Shown: positions 54,267 to 63,434 of the stretch, in pieces
Layout of the letters: every line of letters begins with the position of its first letter
How positions within the stretch are numbered: the first letter of the stretch is position 1
NCBI GenBank assembly: GCA_965661345.1
Contig: CBFIDK010000002.1
Location: 146,643 to 210,642 of the forward strand
Direction of reading: 5' to 3'
Length of the DNA stretch: 64,000 nucleotides
Source of the DNA: GCA-2862585 sp965661345
GTDB taxonomy: Bacteria > Bacteroidota > Bacteroidia > Flavobacteriales > UBA7312
The notes under the pieces: generated by a model
The model's database searches: none
What the model was told of the DNA's origin: nothing
The model's input: the letters and a program-made list of their open reading frames with translations, nothing else
Program-made: the position numbers and the translations under genes

Positions 54267-55643
54267 ATGAAAAAATTCTTTAGCGGTATACTATGCCTTT
54301 TTCTATTATCCTCTTACGTTAATGCTCAAAACCAAGCCTGTGCTGACAGTTCAGCCTTCTACACTTTTCAATACAATGCTAAAAATTATACCATTGTAAA
54401 AGACGGAAAAAATTGGGCTGATGCTTTACTTTGTGCTTATGAGCTAGGGGGGCATTTGGCAATTATTGACAGTCAAGAAGAGCAAGATGCTATTTGGGCT
54501 GAAATTCAAAATGCGAATATTATCAACTCTAATACCATAGCTCCTGATGGTGGTAATGCATCTTACCTTTGGATTGGCGGCAATGACCTTACTGAAGAAG
54601 GAAATTGGGTATGGATTGACGAAAACGGTTCAACAACTCAGTTTTGGCAAGGAATATCTACTGGAAATTCAGTAGGTGGGTTGTACAACAATTGGGGCTA
54701 TGAACCCGATGACTATTTGGGGCAACAAGACGGCTTAGGCTTAGCCTTGACCGATTGGCCTTTGGGTTATGCGGGAGAATGGAACGACATAAACGTTGCT
54801 AATTCATTGTATTTCATTGTTGAGTCTGAAATTGATACAACTTCTGAAGGCGGAAGCGGTGGAGAAAACGAATTATGTACTGACAGCACTGCGCTTTTCT
54901 ACTTTCAATACGACAATAAAAGTTACGCTATCGCAAAAGAAGCAAAAAATTGGGCAGATGCTTTAGCTTGTGCTTATGAATTTGGAGGTAGTTTGGCAAA
55001 GATTGACAGTCAAGAAGAGCAAGATGCTATTTGGACTGGAATTCAAAATGCCAACATTACCAACTCTAATACCGTAGCCCCTGATGGTGGTAATGCATCT
55101 TACCTTTGGATTGGCGGCAATGACCTTGTTGAAGAAGGAAATTGGGTATGGATTGATGAAAACGGTTCAACAACTCAGTTTTGGCAAGGAATATCTACTG
55201 GAAATTCAGTGGATGGATTATACAACAATTGGGGCGATGAACCCGATGACTATTTGGGGCAACAAGACGGCTTAGGCTTAGCCTTGACCGATTGGCCTTT
55301 GGGCTTTGCGGGAGAATGGAACGACTTAAACGTTGCCAATTTATTATACTACATTATTGAGTTTGAAGGTGATTCAGCCTCAGAAGATAGTGTTATTGCT
55401 ATAGCTAGTCATAGCCTCCTATTATCGACAATATATCCTAATCCAAGCTCTTCTTATTTTAAAATTTCAGGCAATGACGTAAAAGAAGTAATAATTTTAA
55501 ATGCATTGGGTCAGCAAGTGTATCACAAAGTAGCATCAACTAAAACCATAAATATTAATCATCTTCAAGATGGAATCTATTTTGTAAAAATGATTACTGA
55601 TGATAACAATTATCTAATACGTAAATTGAAGGTTATAAAATAA
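54267..55643 (+). CDS. secreted protein with two C-type-lectin-like domains and T9SS sorting domain
   Basis: 458 residues from MKKFFSGILCLFLLSSYVNAQ; the frame extends 23 codons upstream without a signal. Two C-type-lectin-like domains (about 24-190 and 203-370) are almost identical in their cores: ALxCAYExGGxLAxIDSQEEQDAIW, YLWIGGNDL, GNWVWIDENGSTTQFWQGI and WNDxNVAN. The C-terminal type A sorting domain (about 385-458: STIYPNPSSSYFKIS, LQDGIYFVKM) marks it as T9SS cargo. Likely binds a carbohydrate or protein ligand on the cell surface, ligand unknown. A -ending terminator (55649) separates it from the convergent rhomboid operon. Confidence 0.88.
   Translation: MKKFFSGILCLFLLSSYVNAQNQACADSSAFYTFQYNAKNYTIVKDGKNWADALLCAYELGGHLAIIDSQEEQDAIWAEIQNANIINSNTIAPDGGNASYLWIGGNDLTEEGNWVWIDENGSTTQFWQGISTGNSVGGLYNNWGYEPDDYLGQQDGLGLALTDWPLGYAGEWNDINVANSLYFIVESEIDTTSEGGSGGENELCTDSTALFYFQYDNKSYAIAKEAKNWADALACAYEFGGSLAKIDSQEEQDAIWTGIQNANITNSNTVAPDGGNASYLWIGGNDLVEEGNWVWIDENGSTTQFWQGISTGNSVDGLYNNWGDEPDDYLGQQDGLGLALTDWPLGFAGEWNDLNVANLLYYIIEFEGDSASEDSVIAIASHSLLLSTIYPNPSSSYFKISGNDVKEVIILNALGQQVYHKVASTKTININHLQDGIYFVKMITDDNNYLIRKLKVIK
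54335..55370 (+). repeat. internal tandem duplication of the lectin-like domain (537-base period)
   Basis: The two domain-coding segments start 537 bases (179 codons) apart. Cores 54468-54830 and 55005-55367 are near-identical in DNA as well as protein, so the duplication is recent or being homogenised. Confidence 0.85.
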
Positions 55644-55648
55644 TTAAC

Positions 55649-55676
55649 AAAAGGACTGAGTTAGCTCAGTCCTTTT
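55649..55676. terminator. bidirectional terminator between lectin gene and rhomboid operon
   Basis: Perfect 12-base-pair stem (55649-55660 with 55665-55676), loop TTAG, flanked by A's and T's. It overlaps the last codons of the rhomboid gene. Confidence 0.85.
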
Positions 55677-56316
55677 CTTTTTCCTTGTAGTCGTAATAGA
55701 ATTCTTGCTCTTCGGCAGATTCTTCTAAAAGCTCATCAATTTCGTATTGGTAAATTTGTTTTGGCGGTCCACTTTCTTTAAACCAATAGGCTAATATCAA
55801 ACCAGCAAATCCGCCTGACAAGTGTCCTTCCCACGAAATATGATCTTGCATTGGAAAAACGCCCCAAATCATGCCACCATATAAGAATACAACAAACATT
55901 GAAATGGCCATTAGACGAGTATGCTTTCTAAAAAAACCACTAAAAAACAAAAAGGAAGCTAAAGCATAGACCAACCCACTTGCTCCAATATGAAAGCTTG
56001 GACGTCCGATTGACCACAACCAAATGCCACTCATTAGCCACGACCACAAAAAAACTTCATTAGCAATACCTCTGTAGAAATATGTGAGGGTGGAAATCAA
56101 TACAAAAAGTGGTACGGCATTATTAGTCAGATGCTTCCAATCTCCATGAATTAAGGGAGATAATAAAATTCCTTTCAATCCTTCAACAGTGCGTGGAAGA
56201 ACACCATATTTTACAAAACGAACTTGCCAATAAAATTCCAAAAACTCTATTAAAGCAAGCAAAAGAATAAATAAGGCAGGAAAAATAAAATGATGAAGGT
56301 TAAGCTTTTGTGTCAT
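55666..56316 (-). CDS. rhomboid-family intramembrane serine protease
   Basis: 216 residues with about six helices. The catalytic dyad is S113 in HIGASGLVYALAS and H165 in WEGHLSGGFAGL; H62 and N65 of HLTNN can form the oxyanion hole. A charged tail (ESAEEQEFYYDYKEKEKD) is cytosolic. It is the last gene of the CotH-VTC-DUF4956 operon, starting one base after the DUF2490 gene, so it may act on partners encoded there or elsewhere. Confidence 0.9.
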   Translation of the reverse strand: MTQKLNLHHFIFPALFILLLALIEFLEFYWQVRFVKYGVLPRTVEGLKGILLSPLIHGDWKHLTNNAVPLFVLISTLTYFYRGIANEVFLWSWLMSGIWLWSIGRPSFHIGASGLVYALASFLFFSGFFRKHTRLMAISMFVVFLYGGMIWGVFPMQDHISWEGHLSGGFAGLILAYWFKESGPPKQIYQYEIDELLEESAEEQEFYYDYKEKEKD

Positions 56317-56317
56317 T

Positions 56318-56935
56318 TTAAAAATCGTAATCTAAGCCAACACCTAAAATGTATAATTGTGGGTTATTGCTGTTAAATTCTTGCTGAAGCCTGTAATATA
56401 AAGAAACGTCAATGTTTTTAGTAAAAGGGTATGACGCCCCTAAAGTATATCGCCATTTATTTAATGACTGATTCCGGTAAAACACTTCATAAGAGGTGTA
56501 TGGCTCGAGGGGTGTTTTACGAATATTGTAGCTCAAAGATAGTTTATCTCTAAAGGTAGTTTTTGACGACTGTACTTGATAGCGTAACCTATTCGAAAAC
56601 TTCCACCTTTTGTGTTTATACTGGTAGTTTAAATCAGCAAAAAGACGGTGTTTTACGTCAATTTGTGACGCATTATCATAATCATTTATGAAACGGTATC
56701 CAGCTGCTAAAGACCACGATTTATTCAGTTTATTACGTAAAGAAACATTGGTGAAAAGAACATCGGATAATGATGCGTTTTCTCTAAGCCTAAACCCTTG
56801 GTCTACTGAAAGTTTTAGTTTTTTATTTAGCGAATGTGAAACCCCAACTTTCGACCATATTTGAAAATCTTGCTCTTGTGCTGATAAGAGAAATGGCAGA
56901 AAAAAAAATAAAACTATACTACTTCTGTTCATCAT
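56318..56935 (-). CDS. DUF2490-family outer-membrane beta-barrel protein
   Basis: 205 residues from ATG at 56935 (a TTG at 56938 is the other choice). Signal peptide MMNRSSIVLFFFLPFLLSAQ, then alternating strands (WSKVGVSHSLNKKLKLSVDQ, RYQVQSSKTTFRDKLSLSYN) ending in Phe (GVGLDYDF), as in outer-membrane barrels. The DUF2490 family has unknown function. Overlaps the DUF4956 gene by 17 bases, the fifth gene of the CotH operon. Confidence 0.8.
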   Translation of the reverse strand: MMNRSSIVLFFFLPFLLSAQEQDFQIWSKVGVSHSLNKKLKLSVDQGFRLRENASLSDVLFTNVSLRNKLNKSWSLAAGYRFINDYDNASQIDVKHRLFADLNYQYKHKRWKFSNRLRYQVQSSKTTFRDKLSLSYNIRKTPLEPYTSYEVFYRNQSLNKWRYTLGASYPFTKNIDVSLYYRLQQEFNSNNPQLYILGVGLDYDF

Positions 56936-57560
56936 CAAAAAAGAAAATTCTTAGCTGGGCGGTGTCTCTTAAAAAGTCAATGCTCTTGACTTCTACACGA
57001 GTAATGTCAAGACCTGTCCTTTGCTTTAAATCGTCCAATAGCTCCTGACGTCTTTCTGGTACAATAAGCTCTATTTTTTCTAAAGTAATGTTCTTTCTAG
57101 ATTCGTGTTTTAGCAACCAAATCTTTTCAAGACCATAAGTAATAGCAATAAATATAAGATTAGTAAACACTACTTCTGTATGACTAATTTTTTTGTTTAC
57201 TAGCGCATTCATTACAGAAATACCAATAATTACGAACAGATAAGTCATTTCCTTAATAGGAATTGGATCTGTTCGGTATCTAATAATGCCAAAAATGGCA
57301 AACAGTCCTAGAGCAAACCCAAGTTCTAGCTTTACGTTTTCTAGTAAGAAACACAGGAAAAAGACCGTAACACTAATTAGTAAATAGGTAAATAGATAAT
57401 CCTTGTTTTTAGTTGCTGGATAATATAAATAGCGAACAATATAGCCCACTATCAAAAAGTTAAAAACGGATCGAACTAGTAGCTCAATAAAATCTTTTTG
57501 GTCAAAAATATCGGTTCCAAAAAGCTCTATATCTGAAATTAGTAATAATAGACTATTCAT
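56919..57560 (-). CDS. DUF4956-family membrane protein
   Basis: 213 residues: four or so helices in the first two thirds (GFALGLFAIFGIIRYRTDPIPIKEMTYLFVIIG is the family signature) and a cytosolic tail (about 145-213). DUF4956 genes commonly sit beside VTC-domain polyphosphate polymerase genes and CotH, as here. Function unknown; the C-terminal domain may bind an acidic ligand. Overlaps the VTC gene by eight bases. Confidence 0.85.
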   Translation of the reverse strand: MNSLLLLISDIELFGTDIFDQKDFIELLVRSVFNFLIVGYIVRYLYYPATKNKDYLFTYLLISVTVFFLCFLLENVKLELGFALGLFAIFGIIRYRTDPIPIKEMTYLFVIIGISVMNALVNKKISHTEVVFTNLIFIAITYGLEKIWLLKHESRKNITLEKIELIVPERRQELLDDLKQRTGLDITRVEVKSIDFLRDTAQLRIFFFDDEQK

Positions 57561-58305
57561 GATGTTGAAGTTTATTAATCTTTAAAAACTTAGGTTTAAA
57601 ATTATTGTTTTTTAGTAATGGGTAAAGACTTGCCGTTGCCATGCAATACTTGCTAATTCTGAAAGGTCTAACCCTATTCTTTTTTATGATTCGCATAAAG
57701 GGTGAAGCGTAATTAATCTTTTCCTGCTTAACCTCTGCAATTACCATATTTTCTAATTCAGAGGTTTTATTATCACCCTCAAAATTAATATTAATATCGA
57801 AGGTCAATCGTTCTTTTAATTTTTTATTTACTAGTGTTAAGCGATTAAATCTGTTCCAGTGCTTAGGAACTAGCTTTTTTTCTTCCCCAATAATTGAGGT
57901 GATAAATTCATTTGCATCTGCATTTATCACATCGGGTATTTTATCCACTTTTACCCTTTTTTTAATTGTTTTGCCTTTATTGGTTTTGTGTTTTATTTCC
58001 AAAAAACACAATCCAGAGTCAATGTATTCTCTGAAGCGAACTTTGTTTCGGTTGGTTTTACCGTTATGGTGTTCAAAATAAAACTCAAAATCTTCAGTGT
58101 CAAAATACAACGAGCGGTAAGCACTTGTGCGAGCGCCATTGATATCTAAAACAAAATAATGCTCTTTGATTTCATTTAAAACTTTTCCCAACAATTCCAA
58201 CTCAAAAACAAATTTAGTGTCGGTTCTGTTCATTAAACGAACGGAGTCCATTTGCTCCAAAGAAATGGGGTCAAAAGAATCTAATATGTTATTAATTAAC
58301 TGCAA
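57553..58305 (-). CDS. VTC-domain polyphosphate polymerase-like protein
   Basis: 250 residues with a VTC tunnel domain across nearly the whole chain. Basic residues for phosphate binding are visible: LMNRTDTKFVF, NRNKVRFREYIDSG, and CFLEIKHKTNKGKTIKKR with the metal-binding Glu. The C-terminal RPFRISKYCMATASLYPLLK is also typical. Yeast Vtc4 makes polyphosphate from ATP. No SPX domain, as usual for bacterial members. Overlaps its neighbours at both ends, so it is firmly inside the operon. Activity is inferred. Confidence 0.85.
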   Translation of the reverse strand: MQLINNILDSFDPISLEQMDSVRLMNRTDTKFVFELELLGKVLNEIKEHYFVLDINGARTSAYRSLYFDTEDFEFYFEHHNGKTNRNKVRFREYIDSGLCFLEIKHKTNKGKTIKKRVKVDKIPDVINADANEFITSIIGEEKKLVPKHWNRFNRLTLVNKKLKERLTFDININFEGDNKTSELENMVIAEVKQEKINYASPFMRIIKKNRVRPFRISKYCMATASLYPLLKNNNFKPKFLKINKLQHHE

Positions 58306-58828
58306 TATTATATCTGGATATTTCTCCTAAATTATTAACGGAGTTGTTATCTGTAATTTCTATTTCGACTATTTGAGGGAAATCTCCATTAACACAATTT
58401 GGGTGCCAAATGGTAGAGGCTAGGGCTTGAGCGTAAGTTGGGTTTGTTTGGCTTAATGCCGCCAATCCGCTTGTATCCGCCTCACATTCAGAATATACAA
58501 ATAGCGTATACTTACCTTTCCTTAAATTTTTAAAAGCGAAAGAACCATCCCAAGAAGTATTATAGGAATCATCATACAGGTTGTCTTCATCGCCATATAT
58601 TATATACACTTCTTCATCGGCGCTTGAGTATGCTGATAAAGTGTCAACATATTGGTTTCCACCGGGCACATCAAAATGCCTTATATCGTAGGTAGTTATT
58701 TTACCAACAATAGAAGAAGTCCCGCCTTCTCCTGCCTCTTTTTGACATGAAAGTAATGCGCTAATTCCAAGTAGAAAAAGTGCACTATGTTTCACTTTAT
58801 TGTATACTAATTTTACGAAACTCATCAT
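58292..58828 (-). CDS. lipoprotein, unknown function
   Basis: 178 residues from the ATG pair at 58828. The signal is long (MSFVKLVYNKVKHSALFLLG, then ISALLSC); a GTG at 58795 right after the CotH stop gives a tighter lipoprotein signal (KHSALFLLGISALLSC) and may be the true start. The mature domain is beta-rich with no known family (SWDGSFAFKNLRKGKYTLFVYSEC suggests a carboxypeptidase-regulatory-like fold). Lies between CotH and VTC genes in the operon and overlaps both. Confidence 0.7.
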   Translation of the reverse strand: MMSFVKLVYNKVKHSALFLLGISALLSCQKEAGEGGTSSIVGKITTYDIRHFDVPGGNQYVDTLSAYSSADEEVYIIYGDEDNLYDDSYNTSWDGSFAFKNLRKGKYTLFVYSECEADTSGLAALSQTNPTYAQALASTIWHPNCVNGDFPQIVEIEITDNNSVNNLGEISRYNIAVN

Positions 58829-61043
58829 CTATTTTTAATATATAAACTCCTTTTTGCCAATTACTTACATCTATAGTCAGGCCATTTCTAATCTCTTGGT
58901 TTTTATAATACGTCTTGCCTAATACATCATAAACTTTCATATTTTTTGCATACGGCACTACAATATGTAACAAATGATGGGCTGGGTTAGGATATATAGA
59001 AATAATATTATCCGTTGAATATTGAGTAACGGAAGTCCCTAATCCATTATTGGCATTATGAGTATGGTTTTGAACTACAAAAGTACCGCTTCCATTTGGG
59101 ACACGCGCATAGCCTGAATCTGAGGGTAATTCTCCATAAAATAAGGCATCAATTATGAAGTTATTTGACGTTGATAAGAACAACTCTTCCCCCTCAGCAG
59201 ACAGCCTGAAGTTGGTATGAAGGCCACTAGAGGCATCAATATCATTGTCTAACCAAACCACCAAATATTCATCTGGCGCTATGCTGACATCTGGAAATGT
59301 CCATTTGTCTAATAAATTTTCATTGTCAGATAAATGATACCCCAAAAGATTAATGGTTGAGTTTCCCCTGTTGTATAGTTCTACCCAATCGTCGTATTCG
59401 GTAAAGCCTGAAGAAGTGTCTTCAACGGAAGAAGTATTAGAAGCCATGAACTCATTAATGACTAAATCTCCAACGACTGGTAAGTAATGAAATTCATGTT
59501 CTGCACGTTCAGGAGAAAATACTCCAGCATCGTTATTTTCAGCATATATATAATATTGAACGTCAAGTGCGTTAACATCAATTGAAACCCCGTAAATTCC
59601 ATCATTTGCTTGTCCGTCAGAGTGATTGCCATCATCAAACATTTCTAATTTAGTAAACACTTCGTATGGTCTAAATCTGTAGCCAAATACTACTGATTCT
59701 GCATTATCAACTTGTACGCTAATGTTCGCTCCTGAATAAATATTCACCACAGATGGCGATGTACTTACTGTACCAATAGTTGGTGGTGTTGCTGTAAAGT
59801 CATCCTGTGATTCTAGAAACTCTATTCGACTTTCCATTAATGAACTTAGCCCAAATTTTTGACCGCCACCTGGACCGCCTCCTCCTACCGAAACATCATC
59901 ATTAAGGTTGCTGATAAAATCGGTATAGCTATAGATAGCGTTTGGATCTGTTTGAACGCTCGTCTTGATTAAGTTCTGTAATTCTAAGCCTCGTTCAGTA
60001 TACCAAGCATTAGAAAAATTTTCACTCATTATGGTTCGCATATGAGCAACATACATTCGTTTGTAAGTAGGGTTTGAATATATTAAATCCAACAAAGGCC
60101 AAGTTTCATCGCCTTCTCTAAGAAAGGGGTCAAGTTGAATAATGTCAGTAGGGCCTCCCAAAACAGGGCCTTGGTTTATCGATGTAAAACCTCCAAAAGA
60201 TTCGTTTAAGTCCCATACTACAGAGTTCATTCGGTTATTATCGTCTTTTATAAGATAATAGTTTTGTTTGAAGGGCCCCAAATAGCTATCAAGATTAACC
60301 AAAACATTGTTAAAAGCACACATCCAAATAGCTCTATCTATGTCTAGAAATTGCTCAATATTTTCAGGGTTATTGGCAATGGCATTGGTTAATGTAATGA
60401 GATCGCTCCAACCAAAGTCTGATTTCAATTCATAGTAGTCGTAGTAATTGGCTGAATCAAGGCCAAGATACTCCAACGATGAGCCTCCGTTAAACGTACT
60501 TACAGGATTACACTTTAATCGACTATTGTCATTGTTTGCATACAGATGCCTTCTTTGAAAATCTGAATTAACCGACTCAGAACTGCTGTAAAGTCCGTGG
60601 TAATTACCATTAATAGAAACTCTAGCAAAATTGGATCTAGGAGCTTGCATGTACTTTCTTGCAATTTCATAAGACAATACTTCTCTCAAAAAAGAAGGGT
60701 CTTTATCTCCACTAGAGAGCTTTAGTGTTTGGAAGCCTCTATAATCTTGGTTGTTATTAAATTCATCTAAAGATATATTAAGAGGGTTTTTATCGTTATT
60801 TTCTGAAAACGTACTGTTTCCTTTATACTTAACACCAACGCTATCTTTCATTGAACCGTTTATCAAGACAGAATCTGCCATGAGATAAGTGTCTGAATCA
60901 TAATTACTTATCATTACTTCATCCCAATTAGATATTGGAAAATAAATATCAATACTAGTAATGTTATCAGTATCGTACAATTCCTGACCATAGGAAAGTG
61001 ACAGTGACATTACAAGAAAAAGAAGCGTTTTAATATAACTCAT
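58797..61043 (-). CDS. secreted CotH-kinase / lamin-tail protein with T9SS sorting domain (operon lead gene)
   Basis: 748 residues from MSYIKTLLFLVMSLSLSYGQ at 61043; the frame reaches 61079 without a better start. Order is CotH kinase (about 20-390), a beta-sandwich (about 395-500), lamin-tail domain (about 510-625, LVINEFMASNTSSVED) and sorting domain (675-748, SIYPNPAHHLLHIVV). It is the reverse order of the CotH protein at 25097. In the kinase NGNYHGLYSSSESVN and WDLNESFGGF occupy the motif sites, the second Asp of the usual DxD being Asn. A -7 box TAAATTTG (complement of 61077-61084) is upstream. First gene of the six-gene operon. Confidence 0.9.
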   Translation of the reverse strand: MSYIKTLLFLVMSLSLSYGQELYDTDNITSIDIYFPISNWDEVMISNYDSDTYLMADSVLINGSMKDSVGVKYKGNSTFSENNDKNPLNISLDEFNNNQDYRGFQTLKLSSGDKDPSFLREVLSYEIARKYMQAPRSNFARVSINGNYHGLYSSSESVNSDFQRRHLYANNDNSRLKCNPVSTFNGGSSLEYLGLDSANYYDYYELKSDFGWSDLITLTNAIANNPENIEQFLDIDRAIWMCAFNNVLVNLDSYLGPFKQNYYLIKDDNNRMNSVVWDLNESFGGFTSINQGPVLGGPTDIIQLDPFLREGDETWPLLDLIYSNPTYKRMYVAHMRTIMSENFSNAWYTERGLELQNLIKTSVQTDPNAIYSYTDFISNLNDDVSVGGGGPGGGQKFGLSSLMESRIEFLESQDDFTATPPTIGTVSTSPSVVNIYSGANISVQVDNAESVVFGYRFRPYEVFTKLEMFDDGNHSDGQANDGIYGVSIDVNALDVQYYIYAENNDAGVFSPERAEHEFHYLPVVGDLVINEFMASNTSSVEDTSSGFTEYDDWVELYNRGNSTINLLGYHLSDNENLLDKWTFPDVSIAPDEYLVVWLDNDIDASSGLHTNFRLSAEGEELFLSTSNNFIIDALFYGELPSDSGYARVPNGSGTFVVQNHTHNANNGLGTSVTQYSTDNIISIYPNPAHHLLHIVVPYAKNMKVYDVLGKTYYKNQEIRNGLTIDVSNWQKGVYILKIDDEFRKISIQ

Positions 61044-61145
61044 TAGTAATATTGAAAGGTTGCATGGTTCTACTAGCAAATTTAACCTTTTTTTAACAAT
61101 AGTATAAAGCCTTTAATACTAATATCTTACTGCTTAAAAGTAGAA

Positions 61146-61622
61146 TTAAAAGGTTATTGTAGATAACAAACTTTCTTTCTGGTTAAGCAATTGCTCCAAT
61201 GAGAAAAAGGTTTCAGTTCTGTTTATTCCTTCAATCTTGTGAATTTTACTAATTATTTGACGGGCATCGTTAGAATCAATAGCGCGGATTTTACAAAACA
61301 AACTTGATTTACCGGTAGTAAAATCCATACCAGTAATATTGTCAATCTTCAATAACTCTTTTAGCGCCTGATCATATTTAGATGCTTTATCCAAATATAC
61401 TCCCATATAGCAGGTGTAATTAAAGCCTAACTTATCGTAGTCAATTGTAATGGTGAAGTTTTTAATTATCTCTAATTTTTGCAAGCGTTTTATCCGAACA
61501 TGAATGGTTGTATTGGAAACCTTAAGAGTATTAGCAATTTCAGAAAAGGAAATTTTTGAATTTAAAGACAACAACTTTAGTATTTCTAAATCTAATTTGT
61601 CTATTAAAGTTGATTTTGACAT
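61146..61622 (-). CDS. Lrp/AsnC-family transcriptional regulator
   Basis: 158 residues: N-terminal HTH (about 8-55, LDLEILKLLSLNSKISFSEIANTLKVSNTT) and the AsnC ligand-binding domain (about 65-145). It should bind DNA as an oligomer and respond to an amino acid. Neighbours are a CotH operon and an unknown gene toward the ammonium transporter, so regulation of nitrogen or amino-acid genes is possible but not shown. Confidence 0.92.
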   Translation of the reverse strand: MSKSTLIDKLDLEILKLLSLNSKISFSEIANTLKVSNTTIHVRIKRLQKLEIIKNFTITIDYDKLGFNYTCYMGVYLDKASKYDQALKELLKIDNITGMDFTTGKSSLFCKIRAIDSNDARQIISKIHKIEGINRTETFFSLEQLLNQKESLLSTITF

Positions 61623-61799
61623 CGTAATGTGGTTTTAAATTTAAATAATAATGCTAAAATAACGCCTCTGAAAAGTCTTTTTGACACTTTTATAAGCATT
61701 AAAAAACCATTTTTACAAATTTATGCTTTTTATTGTTTTTATTTAATACTTATAAGTGCAAATATATGTAATTTTGTACAGTTAGTTAGTAAATTTGAT

Positions 61800-62051
61800 A
61801 TGAAAAAAATAACAGTTCATCATTTAGATTCGGTTTCAGAGTATTTTTTAAATTCTAAAAACCATATAACTGAAGTCAAATATTTATCCAATAATAGAAC
61901 AAAGGACTATTATTATGAAGAGAGCGACCCCGTTTATCATTCATTAATAAGTCTTTTTCACAATTATGATTTGACTTCTGAACCGACTACCAAACCAAGA
62001 ACGATTAATGAATATCGACAGAATAAAGACATTTGTTATTCATTAAATTAA
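61800..62051 (+). CDS. 83-residue soluble protein, unknown function
   Basis: 83 residues from MKKITVHHLDSVSEYFLN; a longer frame from 61629 adds an improbable hydrophobic leader. Hydrophilic, Tyr-rich and acidic with no signal or helix. A -7 box TAATTTTG (61769-61776) lies 23 bases before the ATG. I do not recognise a family. It sits between an Lrp regulator (divergent) and the amt gene. Confidence 0.55.
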   Translation: MKKITVHHLDSVSEYFLNSKNHITEVKYLSNNRTKDYYYEESDPVYHSLISLFHNYDLTSEPTTKPRTINEYRQNKDICYSLN

Positions 62052-62081
62052 AAAAGGATACAGAAGAATAATTTTGAAATC

Positions 62082-62192
62082 ATGTTTTTTCATAATAGGC
62101 GTACATTTTTCATAATCCTTTCACTAGTAATGCTAGTGATTCTATTTTTTTTCAAATCATCAAACATCACCCATGCAGTTAGTCGACATTAA
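62082..62192 (+). CDS. possible 36-residue single-helix peptide before amt
   Basis: An ATG frame of 36 codons (MFFHNRRTFFIILSLVMLVI, then a basic/polar end) encodes one hydrophobic helix with positive N-terminus. It overlaps the amt start by 20 bases, so translation coupling is conceivable, but no independent evidence supports it and chance is a fair explanation. Confidence 0.2.
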   Translation: MFFHNRRTFFIILSLVMLVILFFFKSSNITHAVSRH

Positions 62193-63405
62193 TAGTGCCG
62201 ACACTGCTTGGATGATTGTTGCTAGCGCTTTAGTTCTTCTCATGACGCCAGGCTTAGCGTTTTTCTATGGCGGAATGGTTAATAAAAAGAACGTTATCTC
62301 TACAATGCTACAAAGCTTTATTGCTTTGGGTATAATTTCATTAATTTGGGTTTTATTTGGTTTCTCGCTAGCGTTTGGAGATTCCGTTAATGGCTGGGGA
62401 ATTATTGGAAATCCACTTCAGCACATTTTCTTAAGTGACTTAGACTCTAAAAATAGTAACATTCCATATTTGCTTTTTGCTTTATTTCAGTTAAAATTTG
62501 CGATAATAACTCCCGCAATCATTACTGGTAGTTTTGCTGAACGAATTCGTTTTAGAAGCTACTTATTGTTTATGATTCTCTTTTGTATATTCATATATAG
62601 TCCTATCGCTCATACTACTTGGTCACCAGAGGGTATTTTTGCAAACTTCGGAGATGTAATCGGAATAAAGGGCTACGAGGGCTTACACGTCTTAGACTTC
62701 GCGGGCGGAACAGTTGTACACATGTCAGCTGGTTTAGCTGCTCTTGCAGGCGCTTTATATCTAGGAAAAAGAAAAGAGGAAAACACTGATCCCGCTAATA
62801 TACCATTCATTATTCTTGGAACAGGATTATTATGGTTTGGATGGTTTGGGTTTAATGCGGGTTCAGCACTTGCAGCAAATTATGATGCTGTTATTGCATT
62901 TGCCAATACAAATATCGCCTCAGCAAGCTCCATGATAACTTGGGTACTTTTCGATAGGTTTTTGAATAAAAAAATATCGGCTGTTGGAGCTTGCATAGGC
63001 GCTATTGTTGGCCTAGTTGCGATAACCCCTGCTGCAGGATTTGTAAGTATTCCACATTCAATTTTAATTGGATTTATTACTGCTTTAGTGTGTAACTTAG
63101 CTATGATTAAAATCAAACAATCTAATAAAATTGATGATACTTTAGACGTATTTGCTAGCCATGGTATTGGTGGTATTTGCGGAATGATTTTAACCGCTGT
63201 TTTTGCAAAAGACGTTGGTTTAATTTATGGTGAAACGCACACATTCGTACTTCATTTAATAGCATGTGTAGTCGTTATTCTATTTTCTTTCTTTGGCTCT
63301 CTTGCTTTGTATAAAGTAGTCGATATTATCTTGCCAATGCGCGTAAGACAAGACCAAGAAGAAAAAGGCCTTGACCGTTCCCAACACGGCGAAGAATTAG
63401 CCTAA
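62173..63405 (+). CDS. amt: ammonium transporter
   Basis: Amt/Mep channel for NH4+/NH3 uptake, 410 residues with eleven helices. Starts MQLVDINSADTAWMIVASALV with the FFYGGMVNKKN loop, and the twin-His pore is supplied by VVHMSAGLAAL (H near 172) and ASHGIGGICGMI (H near 318). No PII (GlnK) gene adjoins it, as would be common elsewhere. Followed by a terminator at 63435. Nitrogen control probably comes from outside; the Lrp gene upstream is a candidate. Confidence 0.95.
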   Translation: MQLVDINSADTAWMIVASALVLLMTPGLAFFYGGMVNKKNVISTMLQSFIALGIISLIWVLFGFSLAFGDSVNGWGIIGNPLQHIFLSDLDSKNSNIPYLLFALFQLKFAIITPAIITGSFAERIRFRSYLLFMILFCIFIYSPIAHTTWSPEGIFANFGDVIGIKGYEGLHVLDFAGGTVVHMSAGLAALAGALYLGKRKEENTDPANIPFIILGTGLLWFGWFGFNAGSALAANYDAVIAFANTNIASASSMITWVLFDRFLNKKISAVGACIGAIVGLVAITPAAGFVSIPHSILIGFITALVCNLAMIKIKQSNKIDDTLDVFASHGIGGICGMILTAVFAKDVGLIYGETHTFVLHLIACVVVILFSFFGSLALYKVVDIILPMRVRQDQEEKGLDRSQHGEELA

Positions 63406-63434
63406 TATAATAATCAGAAAATTCTGTAAAAAGA

